DNA of 6,505 bases from Myxococcota bacterium (GTDB lineage: Bacteria > Myxococcota > Polyangia > GCA-2747355 > JAKLHH01), in assembly GCA_022710245.1 (NCBI GenBank), contig JAKLHH010000444.1, positions 1 to 6,505 of the forward strand. Direction: 5' to 3'. The notes below the pieces were generated by a model that saw only the letters and a list, made by a program, of their open reading frames with translations, ran no database searches and was not told the DNA's origin. Shown here one piece after another: positions 1 through 5,255 of this stretch (position 1 is its first letter; each line of letters begins with the position of its first letter). The position numbers were made by a program, and so were the translations under genes.

Positions 1-515
1 CCGAGCCGCGACAGCTCGCGGAAGAGGTCGCTCCCCTCGCCGACCATGGAGAGCAGGTAGATGGCAGTGATCGCCACGCAGAGGAGCAGCGCGTTCACCA
101 CCAGGTTGCCGAGGTACTTGCCGAGGGGCAGCGCCCAGCGCGCGACCGGCCGCGAGAAGAGGTAGGTGATGGTCTTGCCCTGCACCTCCTCGGCGACGGT
201 GGCGGAGGCGTTGAGCGCCATCACGAAGGGCGCCACGTAGCGGATCATCAGGTCGAGCAGGCGGTCGAAGAAGCCGGCGCCGCCCTGGCCCGAGGCGAGC
301 GCGAACCCGGCGGCGAGGACCGGCAGCCCGAGGATGCCCGCGCTCAGCCAGAGCAGGCGTCCGCGGCGCGCGCGGCGCAGGCTGAGGAGAGCCAGCAGGC
401 GGACCGTGCCGAGCGCGGACGGAGCAGCGCCGCGCAGCCCAGAGGGCGGTCGCGCGGCGCTGCCGCGACCATGATCCGGAGCGGCGGTGCGAGCCCGCGG
501 AGCGACGGAGCTCAT
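1..515 (-). CDS. ABC-2 type transporter permease 2 (partial, C-terminus beyond the window)
   Basis: This is a membrane permease of an ABC-2 exporter, read from ATG at 515-513 to the left edge: 171 residues with no stop. The start overlaps the stop of ATPase 2 (ATGA), with GGAGGT at 526-521 five bases upstream. The N-terminus (residues 1-37) is a low-complexity Ala/Arg/Pro-rich, basic cytoplasmic tail. Hydrophobic segments follow at about 54-75, 90-107 and 134-157. Between the second and third lies the cytoplasmic-loop motif AEEVQGKTITYLFSRPVAR (108-126), typical of the ABC-2 membrane family, where a 'G-T/K-x-x-x-L-x-S-R-P' loop contacts the ATPase. Permease 1 has a matching loop at residues 107-126, so the two are probably paralogues. 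By position its partner is ATPase 2. The full protein would be about 270-300 residues, so roughly 100 or more are missing. Family assignment is firm; substrate is unknown. Confidence 0.85.
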   Translation of the reverse strand, partial: MSSVAPRARTAAPDHGRGSAARPPSGLRGAAPSALGTVRLLALLSLRRARRGRLLWLSAGILGLPVLAAGFALASGQGGAGFFDRLLDLMIRYVAPFVMALNASATVAEEVQGKTITYLFSRPVARWALPLGKYLGNLVVNALLLCVAITAIYLLSMVGEGSDLFRELSRL

Positions 516-1573
516 CGCGCACCTCCCGCCGCCTGCTGCGGCCGCGCGCCCGGCCTCCCGCCGCGCGCCCGGCCGGTCTCGGGGCCCCGCTCCTCGGTCA
601 GGTACTCGAAGACCGCCTGCAGGTTGTTGTCGGGGCTGGTGAGCGCGCGGATCTTCACCCCGTGCGCCAGCGCGAGCTTCGGGATCAGCGGGTAGCAGCC
701 GTCCGGGTTCGGCGTCTCCAGCTCGAGCGCGCCGTCCTCGAGGAAGTCGATCCGCCGCACGTCGACGCTGGCGCAGAGCTGCGAGGCGAGCCCTCGCGCG
801 TCGCTGCACTCCACGCGGATCTTGTGCGGGTGCCCGTCGATCATCTCGCGGATGCGATAGATGTTTCCCTCGGCGAGGACCTGCCCCTTGTAGACGAGGA
901 GGATCTCGCTCGTCATCGCCTCCACCTCGTGCAGGATGTGGCTGGAGACGAGGACCGCCTTGCCCGCCCCGCCGAGGTCCTTGATCAGCTTGATGATGCT
1001 CACGCGCGCGAGCGGGTCGCAGCCGGTGAGCGGCTCGTCGAGGAGGAGCAGCTCCGGATCGTGGACGATCGCCTGCGCGAGCTTGGCCCGCTGCCGCATC
1101 CCCTTCGAGTAGCCGCCGAGCGCGCGTCCCGCCGCCCCCGTCAGCCCCAGGCGCTCGAGCGCCTCGTCGGCGCGCTGCCGCGCGGTCGCCGCCGGCATCC
1201 CCGAGAGCTGCGCCATCATGGTGACGAACTCGCGGCCGGTGAGGTCATCGTAGAGGCCGTCGTGCTCGGGGCAGTAGCCGATCCGCGCGAGCAGCTCGCG
1301 GTTGCCCCAGACGCGCTGGCCGAGCACCTTCAGCGTCCCCTTCGACGGACGGAGCGCGCCGATCAGCAGCTTGATGAAGGTGGACTTGCCGGCGCCGTTC
1401 GGCCCGAGGAGCCCGGTCACCCCGGGCGGGATGCGGACCGTGAACTCGTTGACGCCCACCACGCGGCCGTACCACTTGCACAGCTTCTCGGTCTCGACGA
1501 GCGGCGCGGGCCGCGCCGGGTCGGCTGTCGCCGGGCGGGGGGCCTCGGCAGCCAGGGGCAGCGCCTCGCTCAC
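512..1573 (-). CDS. ABC-2 type transporter ATP-binding protein 2
   Basis: This is the cytoplasmic ATPase subunit of an ABC-2 exporter, 353 residues, starting at GTG 1573-1571. The start overlaps the permease 1 stop (GTGA) and has GGAGGT at 1585-1580 six bases upstream. An open frame continues further upstream, but that part is an out-of-frame shadow of permease 1. Visible motifs are Walker A GPNGAGKST (57-65), the Q-loop region GYCPE (99-103, Glu where Gln is usual), signature YSKGMRQ (155-161), Walker B LLLLDEP (175-181), a variant D-loop LTGCDP (182-187) and switch His in SSH (210-212). All residues needed for hydrolysis are present. After the ATPase core comes a C-terminal accessory domain (about 240-328) of the kind common in exporters of this class, then a Gly/Arg-rich tail (330-353) that looks disordered. 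A 25-residue Ala/Pro-rich extension precedes the fold. It is probably paired with permease 2. Confidence 0.93.
   Translation of the reverse strand: MSEALPLAAEAPRPATADPARPAPLVETEKLCKWYGRVVGVNEFTVRIPPGVTGLLGPNGAGKSTFIKLLIGALRPSKGTLKVLGQRVWGNRELLARIGYCPEHDGLYDDLTGREFVTMMAQLSGMPAATARQRADEALERLGLTGAAGRALGGYSKGMRQRAKLAQAIVHDPELLLLDEPLTGCDPLARVSIIKLIKDLGGAGKAVLVSSHILHEVEAMTSEILLVYKGQVLAEGNIYRIREMIDGHPHKIRVECSDARGLASQLCASVDVRRIDFLEDGALELETPNPDGCYPLIPKLALAHGVKIRALTSPDNNLQAVFEYLTEERGPETGRARGGRPGARPQQAAGGAR
516..526 (-). promoter_or_regulatory. Ribosome binding site for permease 2
   Basis: GGAGGT at 526-521 on the minus strand is followed by a five-base spacer and ATG at 515. It lies inside the last codons of ATPase 2. 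This fixes the permease 2 start and supports translational coupling through the ATGA overlap. Confidence 0.75.
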
Positions 1574-2433
1574 GAGAACACCTCCACCCGCGCCAGGCGG
1601 CGGAGGAGCAGCCAGCCCGCGGTCACCACCAGGCCGAGCAGGATCCCCGCCGGGAGGTACCACGGGATCGGATAGCTCGGGGGCATTCCATAGAGGTGCT
1701 GGCCGAGCAACCGCAGGTTGGTGGGGATGGAGACGAGCACCGCGTAGGGGACGCCCGTCGCTGCGGCCATCCCCTCGCCGAGGAACCAGGGCAGGAAGAA
1801 GGCAGCCGCCCAGGCGCCCTGGGTCGCGCCGCTCCGCCGCGTGAGCGAGCTCAGCGCCAGCGGCAGCAGCGCCATCACCGCCGCGTAGATGAGGGAGAAG
1901 ATGATCGTGCCGACGAGGAGCGCGAGGCCGTGCAGCGCGTCCTTGCCGCTCTGCGAGAGGGCCGTGCGGAAGATGGCGAGGAGCAGCCCCGGCCCTGCCG
2001 AGACCACCACCACCAGGAGCCCGACGGGCACCAGCTTGCCGAGCAGGTAGTGCGACCTCGCCCCCGGCCGCGCGAAGTAGAACTGGAAGGCGCCGGTGCG
2101 CACATCGTCCGAGATCGCCGGGGCGCCGACGAGCAGGCTCATGGTGAAGGCGAACCAGAGCTGGCACCAGTAGATGCAGTAGAAGACCCAGAAGCCAGGG
2201 TCGTCGAGCTTGATCGGCGCGCCGAAGGCGGCGAGCTGCTGCGCGACCTGCATCTTGAAGTAGATCACCACGGCGCAGACGATCATCGGAAAGAGCGAGA
2301 CGATGAAGGTCGCCTTCACCAGCCCCGAGGCCCAGGCGAGGGAGAGCGTGCGACCGATCAGGGCGCCGTAGCGGCTGCGGAGCGGCAGCCGCGGGCCCTC
2401 GTACCGCTGGTAGCCGAGGTCGCGGATGGTCAC
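1570..2433 (-). CDS. ABC-2 type transporter permease 1
   Basis: This is an integral membrane permease of 287 residues. The start is GTG at 2433-2431, overlapping the stop of ATPase 1 (GTGA) and preceded by a full AAGGAGGT Shine-Dalgarno. The N-terminal cytoplasmic stretch IRDLGYQRYEGPRL (3-16) is of a kind I associate with ABC-2 permeases of myxobacteria and relatives (recollection). Six hydrophobic segments can be seen at about 40-58, 80-103, 131-155, 168-196, 205-220 and 257-277, the usual topology of an ABC-2 permease. The cytoplasmic loop at 107-126 (ISDDVRTGAFQFYFARPGAR) matches the equivalent loop of permease 2 and is the likely ATPase contact. No signal peptide or extra domain is visible. 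Its position directly after ATPase 1 suggests they form a pair, although the four products could also assemble as one hetero-oligomeric exporter. Substrate unknown. Confidence 0.9.
   Translation of the reverse strand: MTIRDLGYQRYEGPRLPLRSRYGALIGRTLSLAWASGLVKATFIVSLFPMIVCAVVIYFKMQVAQQLAAFGAPIKLDDPGFWVFYCIYWCQLWFAFTMSLLVGAPAISDDVRTGAFQFYFARPGARSHYLLGKLVPVGLLVVVVSAGPGLLLAIFRTALSQSGKDALHGLALLVGTIIFSLIYAAVMALLPLALSSLTRRSGATQGAWAAAFFLPWFLGEGMAAATGVPYAVLVSIPTNLRLLGQHLYGMPPSYPIPWYLPAGILLGLVVTAGWLLLRRLARVEVFS
1574..1585 (-). promoter_or_regulatory. Ribosome binding site for ATPase 2
   Basis: GGAGGT at 1585-1580 on the minus strand lies six bases upstream of GTG 1573, inside the final codons of permease 1 (Val-Glu-Val-Phe-Ser). 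It selects the GTG over in-frame positions further upstream. Confidence 0.75.
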
Positions 2434-3374
2434 GGCCGTACCTCCTTGGCGCTCGCGGCGACGGCGCTCGACTTCTGCAGCAGCTTGATGAAGGCGGTCT
2501 CCAGGCTGGCGTGGCAGGCGGCGAGGTGCCGCACCTGGATCCCACCCTCGAGCGCCTGGGAGAAGATCAGATCCGGATCCTGCCCCGGCGGGAGCCGGAC
2601 CAGCAGCGCCCCCTCGTGCAGCTCCGCCTGGCAGCCGGCGGCGCCGAGGAGCGCGGCGAGGCGGTCGGCCTCCGCCTTCACCCGCACCTCGAAGAGCTCG
2701 CCCTCCTGCCCGCGCATCTCGCTGATGGTGCCGGAGAAGACGAGGTGTCCCTCGCTGAGGAGGATCGCCCGCGAGCAGACCTCCTCCACGTCGGGGAGCA
2801 GGTGCGACGAGAGCAGGATGGAGCAGCCGCGCTTCTCGGGCAGCTCGCGGATCAGCGCCAGCATCTCGTCCCGCCCGCGAGGGTCGAGCCCGTTGGTCGG
2901 CTCGTCGAGGAGGAGCAGGTCGGGGTCGTGGACCAGCGCCTGCGCGAGCTTCACCCGCTGCTTCTGCCCGGTGGAGTAGGTGTTCACCTTCAGGTACCGC
3001 TTGTCCTCCAGCCCGACGTAGGCGAGCACCGCGTGGGCGCGCGAGCGCGCCTCGCCGGGCGGCAGGCCGCAGAGCTGGCCGGCGAAGGTGCAGAGCTCGA
3101 CGGCGTCGAGGCCGCTCACGTAGCAGTCCTGCTCCGGCATGTAGCCGATCCGCTGGCGGAGCTCGAGCGAGCGCGCGGCGGCGTCGAAGCCGAGGACCTG
3201 GACGGTGCCGCTCGAGGCCGGCAGCAGGCCGAGCATGATCTTGAGCAGCGTGGACTTGCCGGCGCCGTTCGGGCCGAGCAGGCCGATCGACCCCTCGGGC
3301 ACCGTGAGGTCCACGTCACGGAGGGCGTGCACCGCGCCGTAGTGCTTGTTCACGCCCTGCAGCTGTAGCAACAT
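2430..3374 (-). CDS. ABC-2 type transporter ATP-binding protein 1
   Basis: This is the first gene of the minus-strand operon, an ATPase subunit of 314 residues starting at ATG 3374-3372 with GAGGAG at 3385-3380 five bases upstream. The reading frame stays open to 3656, but that extension crosses the promoter and the tandem repeat and reads as repetitive Arg/Ala/His sequence, so it is not part of the protein. Motifs are Walker A GPNGAGKST (34-42), Q-loop region GYMPEQ (77-82; Gln is one place later than usual, with Glu at the canonical position), signature YSTGQKQR (133-140), Walker B LLLLDEP (153-159), D-loop NGLDP (161-165) and switch SSH (189-191). All are intact. Residues about 215-300 form the C-terminal accessory region of this exporter class. 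The core is clearly related to ATPase 2, suggesting duplication of an ATPase/permease unit. Substrate unknown. Confidence 0.94.
   Translation of the reverse strand: MLLQLQGVNKHYGAVHALRDVDLTVPEGSIGLLGPNGAGKSTLLKIMLGLLPASSGTVQVLGFDAAARSLELRQRIGYMPEQDCYVSGLDAVELCTFAGQLCGLPPGEARSRAHAVLAYVGLEDKRYLKVNTYSTGQKQRVKLAQALVHDPDLLLLDEPTNGLDPRGRDEMLALIRELPEKRGCSILLSSHLLPDVEEVCSRAILLSEGHLVFSGTISEMRGQEGELFEVRVKAEADRLAALLGAAGCQAELHEGALLVRLPPGQDPDLIFSQALEGGIQVRHLAACHASLETAFIKLLQKSSAVAASAKEVRP
2434..2447 (-). promoter_or_regulatory. Ribosome binding site for permease 1 (full AAGGAGGT)
   Basis: AAGGAGGT at 2447-2440 is a complete anti-16S match, six bases upstream of GTG 2433. It is encoded within the Lys-Glu-Val codons near the end of ATPase 1. 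It is the strongest site in the operon and compensates for the GTG start. Confidence 0.8.
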
Positions 3375-3413
3375 GCGGGCTCCTCGGCGCGAGCTGGGCT
3401 CGGGCCGGCCGGC

Positions 3414-3441
3414 AGTATACTTTCGCCGGAGAAAAATTAAA
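3414..3441 (-). promoter_or_regulatory. Candidate sigma-70 type promoter of the ABC operon
   Basis: The only AT-rich patch in this region contains, on the minus strand, TATACT at 3419-3414 (5/6 to the -10 consensus) and a weak TTTAAT at 3441-3436 with a 16-base spacer. Initiation would fall near 3407, leaving a leader of about 33 nt before the ATPase 1 start. The -10 lies in the perfect 8-bp palindrome AGTATACT (3414-3421), so TATACT is also present on the plus strand (3416-3421), but no acceptable plus-strand -35 is visible. The -35 end abuts the tandem repeat. Confidence 0.45.
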
Positions 3442-3583
3442 GGAGCGGCCGCACACGTCGGGCGATGGTGCGGAGCTGGCGCGACCCTGCGAAGGAGCGG
3501 CGCCGCACACGTCCGGCGGTGGTGCGGAGCTGGCGCGACCCTGCGAAGGAGCGGCGCCGCACAGGTGCGGAGCCGCCGCGACG
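3441..3583. repeat. Degenerate 54-bp tandem repeat, about 2.7 copies
   Basis: Copy A is 3441-3492 (52 bp), copy B is 3493-3546 (54 bp) and copy C runs from 3547 to about 3583. A and B differ by a 2-base deletion in A (GC, near 3449) and two substitutions. C lacks 11 bases present in B (cgtccggcggt) and diverges near its end. The core GTGCGGAGC occurs three times, at 3468, 3522 and 3565. Each GTGCGGAGCTG can pair with the CGGCGCCGCAC of the next copy (3468-3478 with 3498-3508; 3522-3532 with 3552-3562), giving an imperfect stem around a 19-nt loop. The array fills most of the gap between the divergent ABC operon and the small gene at 3610. It could be an upstream regulatory array, a structured leader or simply slippage-derived repeat DNA. 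Confidence 0.85.
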
Positions 3584-3609
3584 AGATCCAGAGAGTGCGC
3601 GAGGTCACC

Positions 3610-3921
3610 ATGGTCCGGCTCACGCTGAAGGAGACAGGTCGGGTGCTCGGCACCATCGCCGAGGAGGAGCTCGCTTTCCTCCTCGAGCGGCTGCAGCCGG
3701 AGGGCGAGGGCGACCTGGACCGCTACCTCGACCGGGCCACGCTCGCCTACCTGGTGGCCGACGGCTGCCCGCCGGGGCTCCGCGAGGTGCTCGAGCGAGC
3801 CCTCCCGCCTCTCGCCGGCGGCCACCCGTTCCGCGATGGGCCCGAGCCGCACGGGCCGGATCCCCAGGCGGAGGGAGTCGAGCTCAGCTGGGAGCTCGTC
3901 GCCGAGGCAAGCGGAGCTTGA
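3610..3921 (+). CDS. Small conserved-type protein of unknown function (103 aa)
   Basis: The ORF starts at ATG 3610 after GAGGT (3601-3605); an in-frame GTG at 3595 is a weaker alternative. The open frame extends further upstream only through the tandem repeat, which I exclude. The product is acidic and leucine-rich, with no membrane segment, signal peptide or cysteine motif. Residues 1-68 follow a pattern I recall from a widespread, uncharacterised family of small deltaproteobacterial and myxobacterial proteins: 'G-x-I-x-E-E-E-L-x-F-L' (14-24), an acidic stretch with 'D-x-x-x-Y' (35-39), 'T-L-x-x-L' (44-48), then 'G...L..-L-x-x-A-L' (52-65). Family members usually end soon afterwards with a 'V-x-I-x-W' strand; here VELSWE (90-95) comes after an insertion rich in Gly and Pro (67-88). 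Some databases label such proteins 'galactosyldiacylglycerol synthase', which I would not trust. No function is assigned. Confidence 0.7.
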   Translation: MVRLTLKETGRVLGTIAEEELAFLLERLQPEGEGDLDRYLDRATLAYLVADGCPPGLREVLERALPPLAGGHPFRDGPEPHGPDPQAEGVELSWELVAEASGA

Positions 3922-3946
3922 CATTCGCTGCGAAGTTAGCTATCTA
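3918..3946 (+). promoter_or_regulatory. Promoter of the rpsP-khpA-rimM-trmD operon
   Basis: TTGACA at 3918-3923 is a perfect -35 hexamer, followed by a 17-base spacer and TATCTA at 3941-3946 as a moderate -10. Initiation would be near 3953, giving a leader of about 90 nt before rpsP. The stop codon of the preceding small gene (TGA, 3919-3921) lies within the -35. The composition drops to a more AT-rich stretch here, as expected for a strong housekeeping promoter. Confidence 0.65.
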
Positions 3947-3997
3947 GCGTCGGTTTTGGATCACGAGCGTAGCCGCGGCTGTGAACCTGCACCTAAA

Positions 3998-4016
3998 TCG
4001 TTGAAGTTCTCGACGA
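3998..4016 (+). other. Small hairpin in the rpsP leader
   Basis: Seven bases at 3998-4004 (TCGTTGA) can pair with 4010-4016 (TCGACGA), with one G-U wobble, around a five-base loop. It ends 12 bases before the rpsP Shine-Dalgarno. There is no U-run, so it is not an intrinsic terminator. It could tune rpsP translation, but a stem this short can arise by chance. Confidence 0.2.
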
Positions 4017-4041
4017 TGGCAGGGCCGCGAGGAGAGAAGTC

Positions 4042-4296
4042 ATGGTGAAGTTGCGACTGGCGAGAGCCGGGGCGAAGAAGCGGCCGTTCTATCGCGTGGT
4101 GGTCACCGACTCGCGCAGCCCGCGCGACGGCCGGTTCATCGAGCAGATCGGGACCTATGATCCGAAGCTCAACCCCGCGGGCTTCAGCGTCGACAAGGAG
4201 CGCATGCAGTACTGGCTCGGCACTGGCGCCCAGGCCAGCGAGACGCTGCACCGCCTGCTCCTCAAGCAGAAGGCCAGCGAGGCCAAGGCCTCCTAG
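4042..4296 (+). CDS. rpsP: 30S ribosomal protein S16
   Basis: This encodes ribosomal protein S16, which binds the 5' domain of 16S rRNA and helps early 30S assembly. The 84-residue product has the normal family length. The N-terminus [20 protein letters not shown] (1-20) and the segments [16 protein letters not shown] (26-41) and [12 protein letters not shown] (53-64) are the diagnostic S16 motifs. The lysine- and alanine-rich tail (75-84) is typical. The start is ATG 4042 with GAGGAG at 4029-4034, seven bases upstream. It is the first gene of a plus-strand operon with khpA, rimM and trmD, the standard arrangement in many bacteria, and is led by the promoter at 3918-3946. A 123-bp gap separates it from the next gene; I see no clear terminator or promoter in that gap. 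Confidence 0.98.
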   Translation: MVKLRLARAGAKKRPFYRVVVTDSRSPRDGRFIEQIGTYDPKLNPAGFSVDKERMQYWLGTGAQASETLHRLLLKQKASEAKAS

Positions 4297-4419
4297 GGGC
4301 TGCCGCGTTCCTGGACAGGTCGATCCTGCTCCGAAAGCTGCTAGGCTAAGTCTCCAGCGCGCCCAAGGCCGCGTCTCTGAAGCCACTTGCATGGCGCTGA
4401 CTGCACGCGGAGGTTGAGC

Positions 4420-4665
4420 ATGAGCAGCGGAGCGATGAGAGAACTGGTCGGCTTTATCGCCAAGGCCCTCGTCGATAACCCGGAACAGGTGGAGGTCTCC
4501 GAGATCGAGGGGGAGCAGACTTCGGTCATCGAGCTGAAGGTCGCCAAGGAAGACCTGGGCAAGGTCATCGGCAAGCAGGGACGCACCGCGCGCGCGATGC
4601 GCACCATCCTGAGCGCCGCCTCGACCAAGGTGAAGAAGCGCTCCGTCCTGGAGATCATCGAGTAG
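4420..4665 (+). CDS. khpA: KH-domain RNA-binding protein, KhpA/YlqC family
   Basis: This is a small single-KH-domain RNA-binding protein of 81 residues. The family (KhpA in Gram-positive bacteria, YlqC in Bacillus) binds RNA and in some species partners with KhpB/Jag; it is characteristically encoded between rpsP and rimM, as here. The segment [15 protein letters not shown] (7-21) is the conserved N-terminal helix, and [16 protein letters not shown] (49-64) carries the KH GxxG loop as GKQG (51-54). I chose ATG 4420 because GGAGGT (4409-4414) sits five bases upstream. Most relatives begin at the Met equivalent to residue 6 (ATG 4435), which has a poorer site, so the first five residues are slightly uncertain. 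The in-frame TTG at 4387 is unlikely. Function in this organism is inferred from family and context. Confidence 0.95.
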   Translation: MSSGAMRELVGFIAKALVDNPEQVEVSEIEGEQTSVIELKVAKEDLGKVIGKQGRTARAMRTILSAASTKVKKRSVLEIIE

Positions 4666-4670
4666 GCCCC

Positions 4671-4696
4671 CACCGTTCCCGCGCCCGGAAGGGGTG
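4671..4696 (+). promoter_or_regulatory. rimM ribosome binding site within a possible hairpin
   Basis: GGAAGGGG at 4687-4694 is the likely Shine-Dalgarno for the rimM TTG start at 4701. It can pair with upstream bases: CACC (4671-4674) with GGTG (4693-4696), and TTCC (4676-4679) with GGAA (4687-4690), around a seven-base loop and a small internal loop. Ribosomes ending khpA at 4665 would sit close enough to disturb the stem, so weak coupling is possible. The pairing is speculative. Confidence 0.35.
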
Positions 4697-4700
4697 AGGC

Positions 4701-5255
4701 TTGTCTGAGGCTCTGCCGCCTCCGGGGCGGCAACCGCGAGCGGGCTCGCGGCTGGAGGTGGGCGTCGTGGTCAAGGCCCACGGCCTCCGCGGCGCCGTCA
4801 AGGTTCACCTGCACAACGTCGACTCCGAGGCGCTCGCGGCGAGCGAGCGAGTCATCCTCGCCGTGGCCGGCGAGGAGCGCTCGCTGCAGAGCCGCTTCCT
4901 CGGAGAGGCCGGCGGCCTCGCCATCCTCGAGCTGGAGGGGGTGAAGGACCGCGACGCCGCCGACGCGCTGCGCGGGGCGCGCGTGCTGGTCGACCGCGAG
5001 GCGCTCTCCCCGCTCGCCGAGGACGAGTACTTCTACGTCGACCTGATCGGCTGCCGCGTCGAGGACGAGGCGGGGAGCGCGCTCGGCACGGTCGCCGAGG
5101 TCTTCAGCGCCGGCGCCTCGGACGTGCTGGTCGTCCGCGACGGGCACGAGGAGCGGATGATCCCGCTCGTCGACGAGTGGGTGGTCGCGGTGGACCTGGA
5201 GGCGCGCTGCATCCGTGTGCGGGGCGCCGAGCAGTGGGAGCCGACGAGGGCCTGA
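4701..5255 (+). CDS. rimM: Ribosome maturation factor RimM
   Basis: RimM binds ribosomal protein S19 and assists maturation of the 30S head and 16S rRNA processing. The product is 184 residues, within or slightly above the usual size. The N-terminal RimM domain starts with GVVVKAHGLRGAVKV (21-35) and includes GVKDRDAADALRGARVLVD (80-98). The C-terminal PRC-barrel domain has DEYFYVDLIGCRV (108-120), GTVAEVFSAGASDVLVV (129-145) and ERMIPLVDEWVVAVD (151-165). The start is TTG 4701, supported by the purine-rich site at 4687-4694. It adds an 18-residue Pro/Arg-rich tail before the fold; an in-frame GTG at 4758 would give a shorter N-terminus but has little room for a ribosome site and would trim the first strand. 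The TGA stop shares its last base with the trmD ATG (TGATG), indicating coupled translation. Confidence 0.96.
   Translation: MSEALPPPGRQPRAGSRLEVGVVVKAHGLRGAVKVHLHNVDSEALAASERVILAVAGEERSLQSRFLGEAGGLAILELEGVKDRDAADALRGARVLVDREALSPLAEDEYFYVDLIGCRVEDEAGSALGTVAEVFSAGASDVLVVRDGHEERMIPLVDEWVVAVDLEARCIRVRGAEQWEPTRA

Noticed and set aside
99..103. Glu instead of Gln in the Q-loop of both ATPases (residues 103 and 81) as a sign of inactivity
   Set aside because: A G-Y-x-P-E sequence at this site is frequent in ABC-2 exporter ATPases, and all other catalytic residues are present. The coordinates given here are nominal; the codons lie within 512-1573 and 2430-3374.
1574..2545. N-terminal extension of ATPase 2 upstream of 1573
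   Set aside because: It is out of frame with permease 1, which has clear membrane segments and occupies this stretch. The GTG at 1573 with GGAGGT explains the start.
1696..2979. Long plus-strand open frames opposite the ABC genes (also 662-1675 and 2511-3368)
   Set aside because: They mirror genes with unmistakable ABC motifs; their products are low-complexity charged sequence without a family signature or a coherent ribosome site.
3441..3583. CRISPR array
   Set aside because: The units are contiguous tandem copies without unique spacers, and no cas gene is in the window.
3375..3656. N-terminal extension of ATPase 1 through the intergenic region
   Set aside because: It would translate the tandem repeat and the promoter; the ATG at 3374 has a good Shine-Dalgarno and begins exactly where ABC ATPases normally begin.
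3971..3980. Palindrome AGCCGCGGCT in the rpsP leader as an operator
   Set aside because: A single 10-bp GC palindrome is common by chance at this base composition and has no second copy nearby.
4312..4317. TGGACA as a -35 of an internal promoter before khpA
   Set aside because: No acceptable -10 is found 16-18 bases downstream; one near-match is the least expected in 120 bp.
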